Shown: positions 9,076 to 18,011, counted from the first letter of the stretch. The stretch is DNA of 64,000 nt from Sulfuriferula nivalis (GCF_009937995.1 NZ_AP021881.1:2170001-2234000); one strand, 5' to 3'. The notes: generated by a model not told the origin, from the letters alone. Program-made: numbers and translations.

Positions 9076-9713
9076 GCCAGCAAATTAATTTATGTAATCC
9101 ACTATTCCGCAAACAGGAAAAGTACTTCTCTGCTATTACCATGGTGCAATCTTTAGCTATCATCCTGCTCGGTGCATTGCTGTTTTATGCGTATTTACAA
9201 TACCAGTATCGTGACTTGGCAAAACAGGCGCAGCAAATGTCACTACGCCAGACTGAGGCACAACAGCAATTAACCCAGGTCGCATCAACGATGGGACCCC
9301 GCAAACCCAGCCAGGCACTGCTTGACAGCGTCGCTGAGACAGAACATGCAGTGCAGGCACAGCAGGTCATACTGGGCTTGTTAAAAACCGGGGAAATGGC
9401 TAACCAGACCGGCTTCTCTGCCTATTTTCAGGCGCTGTCGCGGCAAACTGTGCATGGTCTATGGCTCACAGGATTTGATGTGGTTGGAATGGGTAGCCAA
9501 ATCAGCATCAATGGTCGCGCCATGCAAGCTGAGTTAATTCCTCAATTTATAGGCAAATTAAAAAATGAACCTCAATTTGTAGGCGCAAATTTCACCGCGC
9601 TTGAAATCGCGCCACCTAAACCGGTAACAACAAATACAACTGACACGCCTCCAGTCAGTTTGCCATACACCAACTTCACCCTTACTAATGTGGTTGCGGA
9701 GCCTGCCAAATGA
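9072..9713 (+). CDS. PilN-like fimbrial assembly protein (MshI2-type)
   Basis: 213-residue bitopic inner-membrane protein starting with GTG at 9072, overlapping the mshI stop (GTGA). Residues 1-22 are cytoplasmic and contain the PilN-type motif QQINLCNPLFRKQEKYFS, expected to dock to the PilM-like partner. A single transmembrane helix follows (SLAIILLGALLFYAYLQY). The periplasmic part begins with a Gln-rich coiled-coil-like stretch (about 50-100) and ends in a small ferredoxin-like domain. Its 3' end overlaps mshJ by 4 bases. Confidence 0.85.
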   Translation: MSQQINLCNPLFRKQEKYFSAITMVQSLAIILLGALLFYAYLQYQYRDLAKQAQQMSLRQTEAQQQLTQVASTMGPRKPSQALLDSVAETEHAVQAQQVILGLLKTGEMANQTGFSAYFQALSRQTVHGLWLTGFDVVGMGSQISINGRAMQAELIPQFIGKLKNEPQFVGANFTALEIAPPKPVTTNTTDTPPVSLPYTNFTLTNVVAEPAK

Positions 9714-10393
9714 AAGACTTACAACAACGCTGGCTTACTTTTGCCAACCGCATTGACGCCGTCAGCTTGCGTGAACGTGTCATGATATTCGCCGCAGCGG
9801 CAGTAGTGCTGATTACGCTTATCAACAGCTTGCTGATCGACCCGCTGTTAGCAAAACAAAAACAAAGATCGCAGGAAATCAAGCTGGCACAACATACGAC
9901 CGAGCAATTACAGACACAAATTCAAGCCATTATTCAGGCTGGCACAGTTGATCCGGATCAGGCACTCCAAGCCCGGCTCAATCAACTACGGCAACAAACC
10001 ACAGCTAGTGGCAAAACGCTGGATGACATACAAAGCAAACTCATTGCACCTCAACAAATGCCAGCACTGCTGGAAGATCTGTTACGCAGCAATAAAGATG
10101 TACATATGGTCGCACTCAAAACGCTGCCGATTACTGAGCTCGCTGATAGCAAAATCGACGCTAAATCCGACAGTAAAACTGACGATAAGCTGCCGCACAT
10201 TTATCGTCATGGCATAGAGATGACTATTTCAGGAAAATACATCGCATTAACCCATTATCTCAGCGCGCTCGAAACCCTGCAATGGCGCATGTTCTGGGGG
10301 CAGGCTGCCATGACTGTCGACGAAGATGGCGCAATACTACTTAAGTTACGACTTTACACATTTAGTCAGGATAAAACATGGCTAAGCATTTAA
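9710..10393 (+). CDS. mshJ: MshJ, PilO/GspM-like inner-membrane assembly protein
   Basis: 227 residues with one N-terminal membrane helix (VMIFAAAAVVLITLINSLLI, about 24-43) followed by a long Gln-rich coiled coil and a periplasmic domain. This architecture matches MshJ, the PilO-like partner that links the inner-membrane platform to the secretin. It overlaps the previous gene by 4 bases and the next by 16, so the reading frames of mshI to mshK are chained by overlapping starts and stops. A small Lys/Asp/Ser-rich insert (about residues 145-162) looks like a flexible linker. Confidence 0.83.
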   Translation: MKDLQQRWLTFANRIDAVSLRERVMIFAAAAVVLITLINSLLIDPLLAKQKQRSQEIKLAQHTTEQLQTQIQAIIQAGTVDPDQALQARLNQLRQQTTASGKTLDDIQSKLIAPQQMPALLEDLLRSNKDVHMVALKTLPITELADSKIDAKSDSKTDDKLPHIYRHGIEMTISGKYIALTHYLSALETLQWRMFWGQAAMTVDEDGAILLKLRLYTFSQDKTWLSI

Positions 10394-10725
10394 CCCTGAC
10401 TTGCTTGAGCCTGTTGCTCTGCACATCCTCTTTCAGCCAGGCTGATAACATGACCGACCCAACACAGCCGCCTGCAAGCATGAATAGCGCAAACACTGCC
10501 AATACCAACAGCAATGTTTCCACCGTTCAGTCCGTCACCTTAGGCAAGCAACATCGTTATGCCATGATCAATGGCACCACGGTCAAAGTCGGCGACGTCA
10601 TTGATGCCGGGCGCATAATCAAAATTACCGAAAGCGATGTTTGGGTCAAATCAGATAATGTCGTATCACGCATCTCGCTATTTCCCAATGTCAGCAAACA
10701 CACCACCGTTAGGAAACACCCATGA
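10378..10725 (+). CDS. mshK: MshK-like periplasmic protein
   Basis: 115-residue exported protein with a signal peptide (residues 1-22, ending near FSQA). The sequence after it, DNMTDPTQPP, is the usual mature N-terminus of MshK/PilP/GspC-like proteins. The C-terminal half (YAMINGTTVKVGDVIDAGRI) is the GspC-type domain that contacts the secretin. It overlaps both mshJ and mshL, which suggests a fixed stoichiometry through translational coupling. Confidence 0.83.
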   Translation: MAKHLTLTCLSLLLCTSSFSQADNMTDPTQPPASMNSANTANTNSNVSTVQSVTLGKQHRYAMINGTTVKVGDVIDAGRIIKITESDVWVKSDNVVSRISLFPNVSKHTTVRKHP

Positions 10726-12425
10726 ATAATTTTCGTTTATTAATACTCACCAGCGCACTACTTAGCCTGACAGGTTGCGCCACCCTGGGTATTGCGCCAA
10801 AACCTGACACCACACAAGCACGAATTAATACCGAATTAAGTCAAGCTGTCGACAACAAACAACAAGCTAATCTTCCACCAGCAGCAGTCAGCGCAGCTTT
10901 ATTGCCACCACTGCAAATCGCTATGCCTAAATCGACCAAGCCACTGGAGCAAAGATTTGATTTAGTGATTAACAATGCCCCTGCCAACCAGGTGTTTATG
11001 GGGATAGTCACTGGCACCCACTACAGCATGCTGATTCCACCAGATTTAACAGGGAATCTGTCAGTCAATCTGAAAAACGTCACCGTGTTTGAAGCGCTGG
11101 ATGCAATTCGTGAGCTCTATGGCTATGATTACAAAGTTGATGGCAGCCGCATATACATCCAGCCCATGAGCATGCAAACCCGCGTGTTCAAGCTCAATTA
11201 CATCGCAGGGCAACGCAAAGGCACATCTGACATTCGCGTCACCTCCGGTTCCGTCGGCGACACACCTGCGATACCAAGTGGTGTGGCAGGTGCAATGCCG
11301 ACTACTACCACCCCAGGTGCAACCAATGGTCACTCGTTAGAAACCAGCAAAATCACCACCAATACCGAATCTGATTTCTGGAGTGATTTAAAAACATCCC
11401 TAACCACCATAGTCGGTGATAAAGATGGTCGTAATATTGTTGTTAGCCCGCAATCTGGCGTCGTGCTGATTCATGCCATGCCAAGCGAAATTCACCAGGT
11501 TGAAAACTACCTCAAAGCCATGCAATTAGCGGTAGACCGCTCGGTCATGCTGGAAGCCAAAATCATCGAAGTTCAACTCAGTGATGGCTTTCAGACAGGT
11601 ATTAACTGGTCAGCTTTTAACCGTTATGGGCAAAGTCGTTTTTCAGTCGGCGCAGATCCCAACAGCTTGACAGTTCCAGGCGGTGCCCCCATTGCCAACA
11701 GCACGCTGGGCAGCGTATTTTCTGCAGGCATGTCCACCGCCATGAGCACTACCGCTGGTGCGCTGAACATTGCGGCGCAGTCGGACAACTTTGCCGCGCT
11801 GCTAAATTTCCTCGGTACCCAGGGCACGTCACGCGTACTGTCCAGCCCACGCATTGCGACATTAAATAACCAGATGGCCATATTAAAAGTGGGTACGGAT
11901 GATTTTTTTGTGACCAATGTCAGCTCAACCAGTAGCGCCACTTCTACAGGCACCACTGCTACGCCGAATGTCACGCTACGTCCTTTCTTCTCAGGCATTG
12001 CACTTGATGTCACACCACAGATATCTGAAGAGGGAGAAATCATTCTGCACATACACCCATCGGTAAGCAAAGTATCTGAGAACTACAAAGTCATTGATTT
12101 AGGTACATCTGGCATACTCAAGCTACCGCTAGCATCCAGCACCATTTCTGAAACGGACAGTGTAGTACGTGTGCAGGATGGCAGCATCGTTGCAATTGGC
12201 GGCCTGATGCGTGAAAACTCAACCGATGACAAATCTGAAGTACCTGGTTTGGGCGGCATACCTGTCATCGGCTCACTGTTCAAACATACCAACCGTGCAT
12301 CGCAGAAAAGTGAATTGGTCATCTTGCTCAAAACCACCGTACTTAAAAGCAGTAACGACTGGGCGCAAGACGTACTCCAGACACGCGACCGCATAGAGGG
12401 TATGCAACGCGGTGGCAGTCAGTAA
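10722..12425 (+). CDS. mshL: MshL, outer-membrane secretin lipoprotein
   Basis: 567-residue secretin forming the outer-membrane gate for the MSH pilus. The N-terminus is a lipoprotein signal with lipobox LTGC (Cys19). Residues about 80-150 hold the STN/N0-like domain (FDLVINNAPANQVFMG), then a Thr/Gly-rich linker (about 170-210), an N1-type domain (DKDGRNIVVSPQSGVV) and the C-terminal secretin beta domain ending with the diagnostic VPGLGGIPVIGSLFKHT and VILLKTTVL. No separate pilotin is seen, in line with the lipid anchor doing that job. Confidence 0.93.
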   Translation: MNNFRLLILTSALLSLTGCATLGIAPKPDTTQARINTELSQAVDNKQQANLPPAAVSAALLPPLQIAMPKSTKPLEQRFDLVINNAPANQVFMGIVTGTHYSMLIPPDLTGNLSVNLKNVTVFEALDAIRELYGYDYKVDGSRIYIQPMSMQTRVFKLNYIAGQRKGTSDIRVTSGSVGDTPAIPSGVAGAMPTTTTPGATNGHSLETSKITTNTESDFWSDLKTSLTTIVGDKDGRNIVVSPQSGVVLIHAMPSEIHQVENYLKAMQLAVDRSVMLEAKIIEVQLSDGFQTGINWSAFNRYGQSRFSVGADPNSLTVPGGAPIANSTLGSVFSAGMSTAMSTTAGALNIAAQSDNFAALLNFLGTQGTSRVLSSPRIATLNNQMAILKVGTDDFFVTNVSSTSSATSTGTTATPNVTLRPFFSGIALDVTPQISEEGEIILHIHPSVSKVSENYKVIDLGTSGILKLPLASSTISETDSVVRVQDGSIVAIGGLMRENSTDDKSEVPGLGGIPVIGSLFKHTNRASQKSELVILLKTTVLKSSNDWAQDVLQTRDRIEGMQRGGSQ

Positions 12426-12437
12426 TTCCAGGATAAT

Positions 12438-13331
12438 ATGTACCTAGAACACTTCGGTCTGCGTGAATTCCCTTTCACGCTGACCCCAGATACCAGTTAT
12501 TTCCTAGCCAGCCCGCATTATCAGGCTGCGCTTAACACCTTACTCATCGCCATCCACACCGGTGAAGGTTTTATCAAAATCACTGGCGAAGTCGGCACTG
12601 GCAAAACCTTGCTATGCCGCCAGTTCCTCGACCAGCTCGAAACCAGTCAATTCATTACCGTCTATATACCCAACCCCTACCTCACCCCACATAGCTTAAT
12701 GCTATCAGTGGCTGATGAGTTGGGATTGGACATCCCCGCTAATACTGATCAGCATTACCTGCTTAAAGCCATCAACCTCGCCTTACTCGATTTCGCCAAA
12801 CAAGAGAAACAGGTCATCGTCTGTCTGGACGAAGCTCAGGCCATGCCCATAGAAACACTGGAAGCCTTACGCCTGCTGACTAATCTGGAAACCGAAAAAC
12901 GCAAACTGCTACAAATCGTATTATTCGGACAGCCGGAACTCGACCTGAAATTACAGAATGACAGCATACGCCAGCTCAATCAGCGCATTACCTTCCATTA
13001 TCAATTACAAGCACTCTCACTCGCAGAGCTCAAAGACTATGTTGCTCATAGACTAAAAATAGCCGAGTATCAGGGGCCACCCCTGTTTACCGCCAGCGCA
13101 CTCAAAAGCTTGCACCAGGCCAGTGGTGGCATACCGCGCCTGATTAACATCCTCGCACACAAGGCCATGATGTTAAGCTATGGTCTTGGAGCGCGAAATA
13201 TTACTCCTCAGCAAGTACGCGCCGCTGCCAATGACACACCAGCTGCACGCCCGAACAAATCTATATGGATTAGCATGACTATAGCCCTCACCGTCGTTGC
13301 AACGGCAATCACCTGGATGATGTTACGATGA
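12438..13331 (+). CDS. mshM: MshM, ExeA-like AAA ATPase
   Basis: 297-residue ATPase of the ExeA/GspA family. Walker A is GEVGTGKT (residues 50-57) and Walker B is VIVCLDEAQAM (about 125-135). The sensor/arginine-finger region RQLNQRITFHYQL and the helical lid follow. A C-terminal membrane helix (ISMTIALTVVATAITWMML) anchors it, so the ATPase domain faces the cytoplasm. The N-terminal LREFPFTLTPDTSYFL is the family signature. In ExeA systems this partner helps the secretin assemble across peptidoglycan. Its stop overlaps the mshN start (ATGA). Confidence 0.92.
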   Translation: MYLEHFGLREFPFTLTPDTSYFLASPHYQAALNTLLIAIHTGEGFIKITGEVGTGKTLLCRQFLDQLETSQFITVYIPNPYLTPHSLMLSVADELGLDIPANTDQHYLLKAINLALLDFAKQEKQVIVCLDEAQAMPIETLEALRLLTNLETEKRKLLQIVLFGQPELDLKLQNDSIRQLNQRITFHYQLQALSLAELKDYVAHRLKIAEYQGPPLFTASALKSLHQASGGIPRLINILAHKAMMLSYGLGARNITPQQVRAAANDTPAARPNKSIWISMTIALTVVATAITWMMLR

Positions 13332-14308
13332 GTTTAATCAATCAAATGCTCAAGGATCTGGAACAGCGCCAGGCCAACCATGCTGACAATTTAGGACAAA
13401 TCAGCACCGTTACCTTACCTGTTAAACATCATCGTATTACTTATGTCATATCAACCATAATCTTGATTAGCGCCGTCGTCCTGGCTGGCATCTTGTGGCA
13501 ACAACGATCACAACCAGTGATAGTGCAGACGGCACCAGTTGTTACTCCACTTCCTGCACAACAAGGACTTATCCTGACTCAGGAACTCAGTCATTTACCT
13601 GTCCCTAAAACACCGCAAGCTCTACCCAAACTAGCCGCACCTGTAATCAACACCACGACTGTCGCAACAACCACGATTCCAGCACTACCTATTGCAATAC
13701 CCTCGGTAAACACTACACTCATCAGTAAAAAAATAGAACCGCTCACCACCGCCCAGCTTGCCGAAAACAGTTACCGTAAAGCAGTCAGCCTGATGCAGCA
13801 AGGCCGTAACGAAGACAGTATCAACGAATTAAATCAGGCGCTCACTCTGGATCCCCATCATCACGAAGCGCGGCTAACTTTAGTAGGTTTACTGATAGAT
13901 GCAAAACGTAACACCGAAGCGGAGCACCAACTTCAACAAGCCCTGATACTTGACCCGGCACAATCCGACACCACTATGCTGCTAGCACGCATACAGGCCG
14001 ATCGTGGCGGTAACGCCGAAGCCATTAAAACACTGCAACGCGGTCTGCCCAATGCAGAAAACCAAGCCGACTATCAGGCACTGTTAGCCACCTTGCTGGA
14101 TCGCACCGGCCAGCACAAAGCCGCCGTAGAACACTATCTGGCAGCTTTAAGATACGCTCCGCAATCAGGCACATGGTGGATGGGTCTGGGTATTGCCTTG
14201 CAAGCTGATGGGCAAGCAGACAAAGCCCGTACCGCATTCCTGCGTGCACGCGCCACCAATAGCCTCAATTCGGAATTATCAGCATATGTAGATCAGCAGC
14301 TGAAATAA
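13328..14308 (+). CDS. mshN: MshN, TPR-containing bitopic assembly protein
   Basis: 326 residues: the N-terminus MSLINQMLKDLEQRQ is the MshN/GspB signature, followed by one membrane helix (ITYVISTIILISAVVLAGILW, about 38-58), a Pro/Thr-rich periplasmic linker to about residue 140, then tetratricopeptide repeats to the end (for example SLMQQGRNEDSINELNQAL and HLQQAL-type helices). It is the last gene of the locus. There is no T-rich terminator directly after it. Confidence 0.88.
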   Translation: MSLINQMLKDLEQRQANHADNLGQISTVTLPVKHHRITYVISTIILISAVVLAGILWQQRSQPVIVQTAPVVTPLPAQQGLILTQELSHLPVPKTPQALPKLAAPVINTTTVATTTIPALPIAIPSVNTTLISKKIEPLTTAQLAENSYRKAVSLMQQGRNEDSINELNQALTLDPHHHEARLTLVGLLIDAKRNTEAEHQLQQALILDPAQSDTTMLLARIQADRGGNAEAIKTLQRGLPNAENQADYQALLATLLDRTGQHKAAVEHYLAALRYAPQSGTWWMGLGIALQADGQADKARTAFLRARATNSLNSELSAYVDQQLK

Positions 14309-14352
14309 AATACTATCTGCATGATAAAAACCAGTGCATAAAATCCCGAAAT

Positions 14353-14369
14353 CGCACTAGACAAGTGCG
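14353..14369. promoter_or_regulatory. Upstream dyad, candidate enhancer-binding site for a sigma54 promoter
   Basis: CGCACT-AGACA-AGTGCG is a perfect 6-bp inverted repeat centred near 14361, about 88 bases before the predicted transcription start. That distance and symmetry are what sigma54 activator sites show. An alternative is a weak stem after mshN. No T-run follows it. Confidence 0.45.
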
Positions 14370-14400
14370 CCAATAACCGATCACAAAAAACATAACTTGA

Positions 14401-14412
14401 TGTTTATAAACA
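14401..14412. promoter_or_regulatory. Perfect 12-bp palindrome just upstream of the sigma54 promoter
   Basis: TGTTTATAAACA is fully self-complementary and ends 10 bases before the -24 element. It could be an IHF-like bendable AT-rich stretch or a regulator site. Short AT-rich palindromes also arise by chance. Confidence 0.3.
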
Positions 14413-14421
14413 AATAAATAT

Positions 14422-14438
14422 CTGGCACAGCAATTGCT
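14422..14438 (+). promoter_or_regulatory. Sigma54 (RpoN) -24/-12 promoter
   Basis: CTGGCAC-AGCAA-TTGCT matches the RpoN consensus (YTGGCAC, five bases, TTGCW) with correct spacing between the GG and GC elements. Transcription should begin near 14449. No protein-coding gene begins soon after it, but an intrinsic terminator lies about 87 bases downstream. Confidence 0.7.
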
Positions 14439-14448
14439 AATGTATGAG

Positions 14449-14536
14449 TGGGGCGTAGGAATGAGCAACTCAGACTTACAATCCGTTTTCATCCTCCATG
14501 CGGTATTTAAGGGCATCTTCGGATGCCCTCTTTTTT
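14449..14536 (+). ncRNA. Putative RpoN-dependent small RNA, about 87 nt
   Basis: Defined by a sigma54 promoter (14422-14438) at the 5' side and an intrinsic terminator ending at 14536. Within the predicted RNA a TGAG/CTCA mini-stem (14462-14465 / 14469-14472) and a pairing between AGGAATGA (about 14457-14464) and TCATCCT (about 14489-14495) with one bulge are alternative folds. A 27-codon ORF (14461-14544) starts inside but runs through the terminator, so I do not favour a coding role. It lies between mshN and yheS, in no known family that I recognise. Boundaries are inferred, not observed. Confidence 0.55.
14510..14536 (+). terminator. Intrinsic terminator with TTCG tetraloop
   Basis: GGGCATC-TTCG-GATGCCC (14511-14517 / 14522-14528) is a perfect GC-rich stem closed by a stable TTCG loop and followed by TCTTTTTT. 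This is a textbook intrinsic terminator. Confidence 0.9.
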
Positions 14537-14595
14537 GCGACTAACGCATGGCAGCAGCGTACAATAACGACTTTTCGTTTTAGCTCATCCTCACC

Positions 14596-16491
14596 GTGAT
14601 ACGCCTTACCAACCTCACCCTAGCCCGCGCTGCCAAAGTTTTATTGGAAAACGTTAGCCTCTCCATCCATCCAGGTCAAAAAGTCGGCTTAACGGGTGCA
14701 AATGGTACAGGCAAATCCAGCCTGTTTGCACTATTACGTGGCGAATTGCACGCTGAGGCTGGTGACTTGAACTTGCCTGAAACCTGGGTTGTCGCTCACG
14801 TCGCGCAGGACACGCCCGCATTACAACAAGCCGCGCTGGATTTCACTTTGGACGGCGACACCAAGTTGCGCCAGATTGAGCATCAGCTAACACTTGCTGA
14901 AGCGGCCAATGACGGTCATCGTGTAGGTGAACTACATGCCCAGCTCAGCGAAATAGATGGCTATTCAGCTCGCGCACGTGCGGCTGAATTACTGCACGGA
15001 CTGGGTTTCACTGATGCCGATTTAAGCAAACCTGTCGCTGCATTTTCGGGCGGATGGCGGGTGCGACTGAATTTATCGCAGGCGCTGATGAGCCGCTCTG
15101 ATTTATTACTGCTGGACGAGCCTACTAACCATCTGGATTTGGACGCGGTGATTTGGCTGGAAGGCTGGCTCAAAAGCTATCCCGGTACCCTATTACTGAT
15201 TTCGCATGACCGAGACTTCCTTGACGCAGTGACCAGTCATATCGCTCACATTGAACAACGCGGCATTAAACTCTACACCGGCAGTTACTCTGATTTTGAG
15301 CGCCAGCGTGCTGCCCATCTCGCGGTGCAACAAGCCTTGTTTGACAAGCAACAGCGCGATCGCGCCCATCTGGAAAGCTTTATCGAACGCTTCCGCGCCA
15401 AAGCCACCAAAGCCCGCCAGGCGCAAAGTCGCATCAAGGCACTGGCACGCATGGAAGACATCAGCGCTGCGCATGTTGATTCACCATTTACCTTCAGCTT
15501 CCGCGTTCCCGTCAGCGCACCTGATCCGTTATTAGACCTGCGTCATGCCAGCGTCGGTTATGGTGCACAACCGCTGATTGCCAATATTGAACTCACGGTA
15601 CGCAGTGGTGAACGCATAGGCTTGCTGGGACGCAATGGTGCGGGTAAGTCCACCCTTATCAAGCTGCTCGCAAATGAAATTGCTTTACTCAGCGGCACCC
15701 GTACCGAAGGCAAAGGGCTGGCAATAGGTTACTTTGCTCAACATCAGCTGGAACAGCTACGCCCTGAAGAATCTCCCTTGCAGCACATGACGCGCCTTGC
15801 ACCTGATACCCGCGAACAGGAACTGCGTGATTTTCTGGGTGGTTTTGATTTTCGTGGTGATGCGGCGACATCGCCATGCGGCCCGTTTTCAGGTGGTGAA
15901 AAATCGCGCCTCGCGCTCGCCTTGCTGATCTGGCAACGCCCAAATTTATTATTGCTGGATGAACCTACTAATCACCTAGATCTGGACATGCGTCAGGCGC
16001 TCAACTACGCGCTGCAAGATTACCAAGGTGGCATAGTACTGGTATCGCACGATCGCAGCTTGCTCGCTACCACCTGCGACCGTTTCATGATCGTACATGA
16101 CGGCAAAGCCGAAATATTTGACGGTGATCTGGATGACTATCGCGACTGGCTCAATCAGCAACGCATCAACTTGGCGCAAGCTAACCCCGACAAAATCGAA
16201 CGCAAACAGCAACGCGAGCAAAACGCACAACAACGTCAGGCACTCATCGCCCAGCGTCGCCCGCTAGTCAAGGAAATCGACAAACTGGATCAGCAACTCG
16301 CCAAATGGCACACAGAAAAAGCCAGCCTCGATGCACAACTCGCCGACAGCCAGCTCTATGAACCTGCCCAGCGTGACGCCTTGCAAACCTTGTTAAAACG
16401 TCAAGGCGAACTCAGCACCAGTATAGAAACAGCGGAAGAACGCTGGCTGACGCTCAACGAAACACTAGAAACACTGGATGCCGACAATTAA
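14596..16491 (+). CDS. yheS: ABC-F family ATPase YheS
   Basis: 631-residue soluble protein with two ATP-binding cassettes and no membrane segments, of the ABC-F family that acts on the ribosome as a translation factor. First cassette: Walker A GANGTGKS (about 34-41), signature FSGGWRVRLNLSQAL, Walker B LLLLDEPTNHLD. Second: GRNGAGKS (about 348-355), FSGGEKSRLALALL, LLLLDEPTNHLD. The linker between them (about 240-305) is the Arg/Lys-rich P-site tRNA interaction motif region, and the C-terminal 100 residues form a charged coiled coil. The start is GTG at 14596. Sequence blocks match E. coli YheS rather than Uup or EttA. Its 3' end overlaps the DUF3025 gene by 14 bases. Confidence 0.93.
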   Translation: MIRLTNLTLARAAKVLLENVSLSIHPGQKVGLTGANGTGKSSLFALLRGELHAEAGDLNLPETWVVAHVAQDTPALQQAALDFTLDGDTKLRQIEHQLTLAEAANDGHRVGELHAQLSEIDGYSARARAAELLHGLGFTDADLSKPVAAFSGGWRVRLNLSQALMSRSDLLLLDEPTNHLDLDAVIWLEGWLKSYPGTLLLISHDRDFLDAVTSHIAHIEQRGIKLYTGSYSDFERQRAAHLAVQQALFDKQQRDRAHLESFIERFRAKATKARQAQSRIKALARMEDISAAHVDSPFTFSFRVPVSAPDPLLDLRHASVGYGAQPLIANIELTVRSGERIGLLGRNGAGKSTLIKLLANEIALLSGTRTEGKGLAIGYFAQHQLEQLRPEESPLQHMTRLAPDTREQELRDFLGGFDFRGDAATSPCGPFSGGEKSRLALALLIWQRPNLLLLDEPTNHLDLDMRQALNYALQDYQGGIVLVSHDRSLLATTCDRFMIVHDGKAEIFDGDLDDYRDWLNQQRINLAQANPDKIERKQQREQNAQQRQALIAQRRPLVKEIDKLDQQLAKWHTEKASLDAQLADSQLYEPAQRDALQTLLKRQGELSTSIETAEERWLTLNETLETLDADN

Positions 16492-17233
16492 CTCAGACTG
16501 GCTGCACAGCTCCCCGTTGTACGCGCCCTTGTCATGCCTGCCTAACGCGCTCACACAAACATGTGACATCGCACTGCTCAACGACTACGCACGTAGCCAG
16601 AACATCTGCAATGCCCTAGGCACAACCATTCAGTTCGTCAATTGCACTAGTGAAGTTGCTTACGAAACCCACATCAACACCACCGGTGCAATTCCCACCC
16701 GCACCGACAACTGGCACGATTACTTTAATGCACTGGCGTGGCTAATCTGGCCACACACTAAGGCCACATTAAACGCGCTGCATATCCGCGCTGGCGTGAC
16801 CCCGCTACGCAACCGCAGCCGCGACGCACTCACCTTGCTGGACGAAAGCGGCATCATCGTTGCCTGCAGCACACCCGAATTATGGCAAACGCTCACCCAG
16901 CACCAGTGGTACGAACTATTCGTCAACCAGCGCCAGCGCGTCAAAACCGATATAGCATTCCACCTCATCGGCCATGCACTCTATGAAAAGCTGCTCAACC
17001 CTTACCCCGGCATCACTGGCAAATGTCAGCTGGTTGAGGTCGATAAGGCATTTTTTCAATTGGATACCTGCGCCCGCCAGCGCCAGCTAGACCAACAACT
17101 CGCTCAGCAACTCAATGCCGAACCACCACTGACTCCCAAAACATTTCCACCCCTGCCAGTATTTGGCATCCCTGACACCATTGCAGAAAATTGTGAGCCT
17201 GCATATTATCAAAATACACAAATATTCCGCTAA
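16478..17233 (+). CDS. DUF3025 family protein
   Basis: 251 residues, cytoplasmic by appearance. The family motif is clear: YETHINTTGAIPTRTDNWHD then YFNALAWLIWPHTKATLNAL. Function is unknown for the family, which is common in beta- and gammaproteobacteria. The ATG lies inside the 3' end of yheS (14-base overlap), so the two are probably co-translated. Confidence 0.85.
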   Translation: MPTINSDWLHSSPLYAPLSCLPNALTQTCDIALLNDYARSQNICNALGTTIQFVNCTSEVAYETHINTTGAIPTRTDNWHDYFNALAWLIWPHTKATLNALHIRAGVTPLRNRSRDALTLLDESGIIVACSTPELWQTLTQHQWYELFVNQRQRVKTDIAFHLIGHALYEKLLNPYPGITGKCQLVEVDKAFFQLDTCARQRQLDQQLAQQLNAEPPLTPKTFPPLPVFGIPDTIAENCEPAYYQNTQIFR

Positions 17234-17264
17234 AATCATAGGCTATATCACGCTGACGCCACCC

Positions 17265-17996
17265 ATGAAAACACATTTCCTTGCCTGCTCGTTAGCCCTC
17301 ACCAGTACCATATTCACCAGCAATGTATTTGCCCAGTCCGATCCTGAGGATTCCATACTGACTTTCAAGTTGACCCCATCGTATTACCACATCAGCAATG
17401 GCAATGATGGCACCGACTTAAATCTGCGCGCTGAATATGGTGGCCATTACGGCTGGGTAGGTTATTACCATGACCGGCAAGGTTTTGCACAAACCCGTGT
17501 AGGTTACGAATATCATGCCGATTTTGGCTATGTGCGCACAGTGGCATCAGCTCAAGCAGCAACGCACGGATTTGTTGGTGGCTCTCTGAACGCAGAAATT
17601 GGTGGCGACACTTATGCGCTTGTGGGTTGGGGGCGAACTAATCTGCAGGATTACTACAATCTCAATTTCGACCCCAATGATGCGGTTACCCTGGGCATAG
17701 GAACGCGAGCCATACAAGACACGGAGTTATCTCTATTCACTACTGCAGATGACCGCCTGGGCACTGGGCAACGCGTTACTCACTTGATTGCGCGTAAGAT
17801 GCTGAACAAGCAACAACGGTTGACGCTGGATATCACTCACAAGAGTGGGACAAGCAGCGAGGGAAATAACGTAGCAGGTAACGGCATTTCGCTAGGCTAT
17901 GATTTTGAACCATGGTTTGTGCGAGTTGCCTACGACCCTTACGTCAATTTCACGGAAAGCCAGATGCTGCTGTTCGCTTTGGGCAAGCGCTTCTGA
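17265..17996 (+). CDS. Exported outer-membrane beta-barrel-like protein, function unknown
   Basis: 243 residues: signal peptide MKTHFLACSLALTSTIFTSN ending near VFAQ, then alternating amphipathic strands rich in Gly/Tyr/Asp (for example YGWVGYYHDRQGF) and a terminal Phe (LFALGKRF), as in outer-membrane barrels. I chose the ATG at 17265 because it starts the signal peptide; longer in-frame extensions would overlap DUF3025. I do not recognise the family. Placement in the outer membrane is inferred from the terminal aromatic and strand pattern. Confidence 0.75.
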   Translation: MKTHFLACSLALTSTIFTSNVFAQSDPEDSILTFKLTPSYYHISNGNDGTDLNLRAEYGGHYGWVGYYHDRQGFAQTRVGYEYHADFGYVRTVASAQAATHGFVGGSLNAEIGGDTYALVGWGRTNLQDYYNLNFDPNDAVTLGIGTRAIQDTELSLFTTADDRLGTGQRVTHLIARKMLNKQQRLTLDITHKSGTSSEGNNVAGNGISLGYDFEPWFVRVAYDPYVNFTESQMLLFALGKRF

Positions 17997-18011
17997 CTTA
18001 TCCATATCAAA

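Noticed and set aside
11624-12070. 148-codon open frame opposite mshL
   Set aside because: It is antisense to the conserved secretin domain, with composition explained by the opposite strand.
14313-14516. 67-codon ORF on the - strand between mshN and yheS
   Set aside because: It overlaps the sigma54 promoter and the terminator, with no ribosome-binding site or recognisable motif.
14461-14544. 27-codon ORF inside the putative small RNA
   Set aside because: It runs through the terminator hairpin and past its T-tract, so most transcripts would end before its stop codon.
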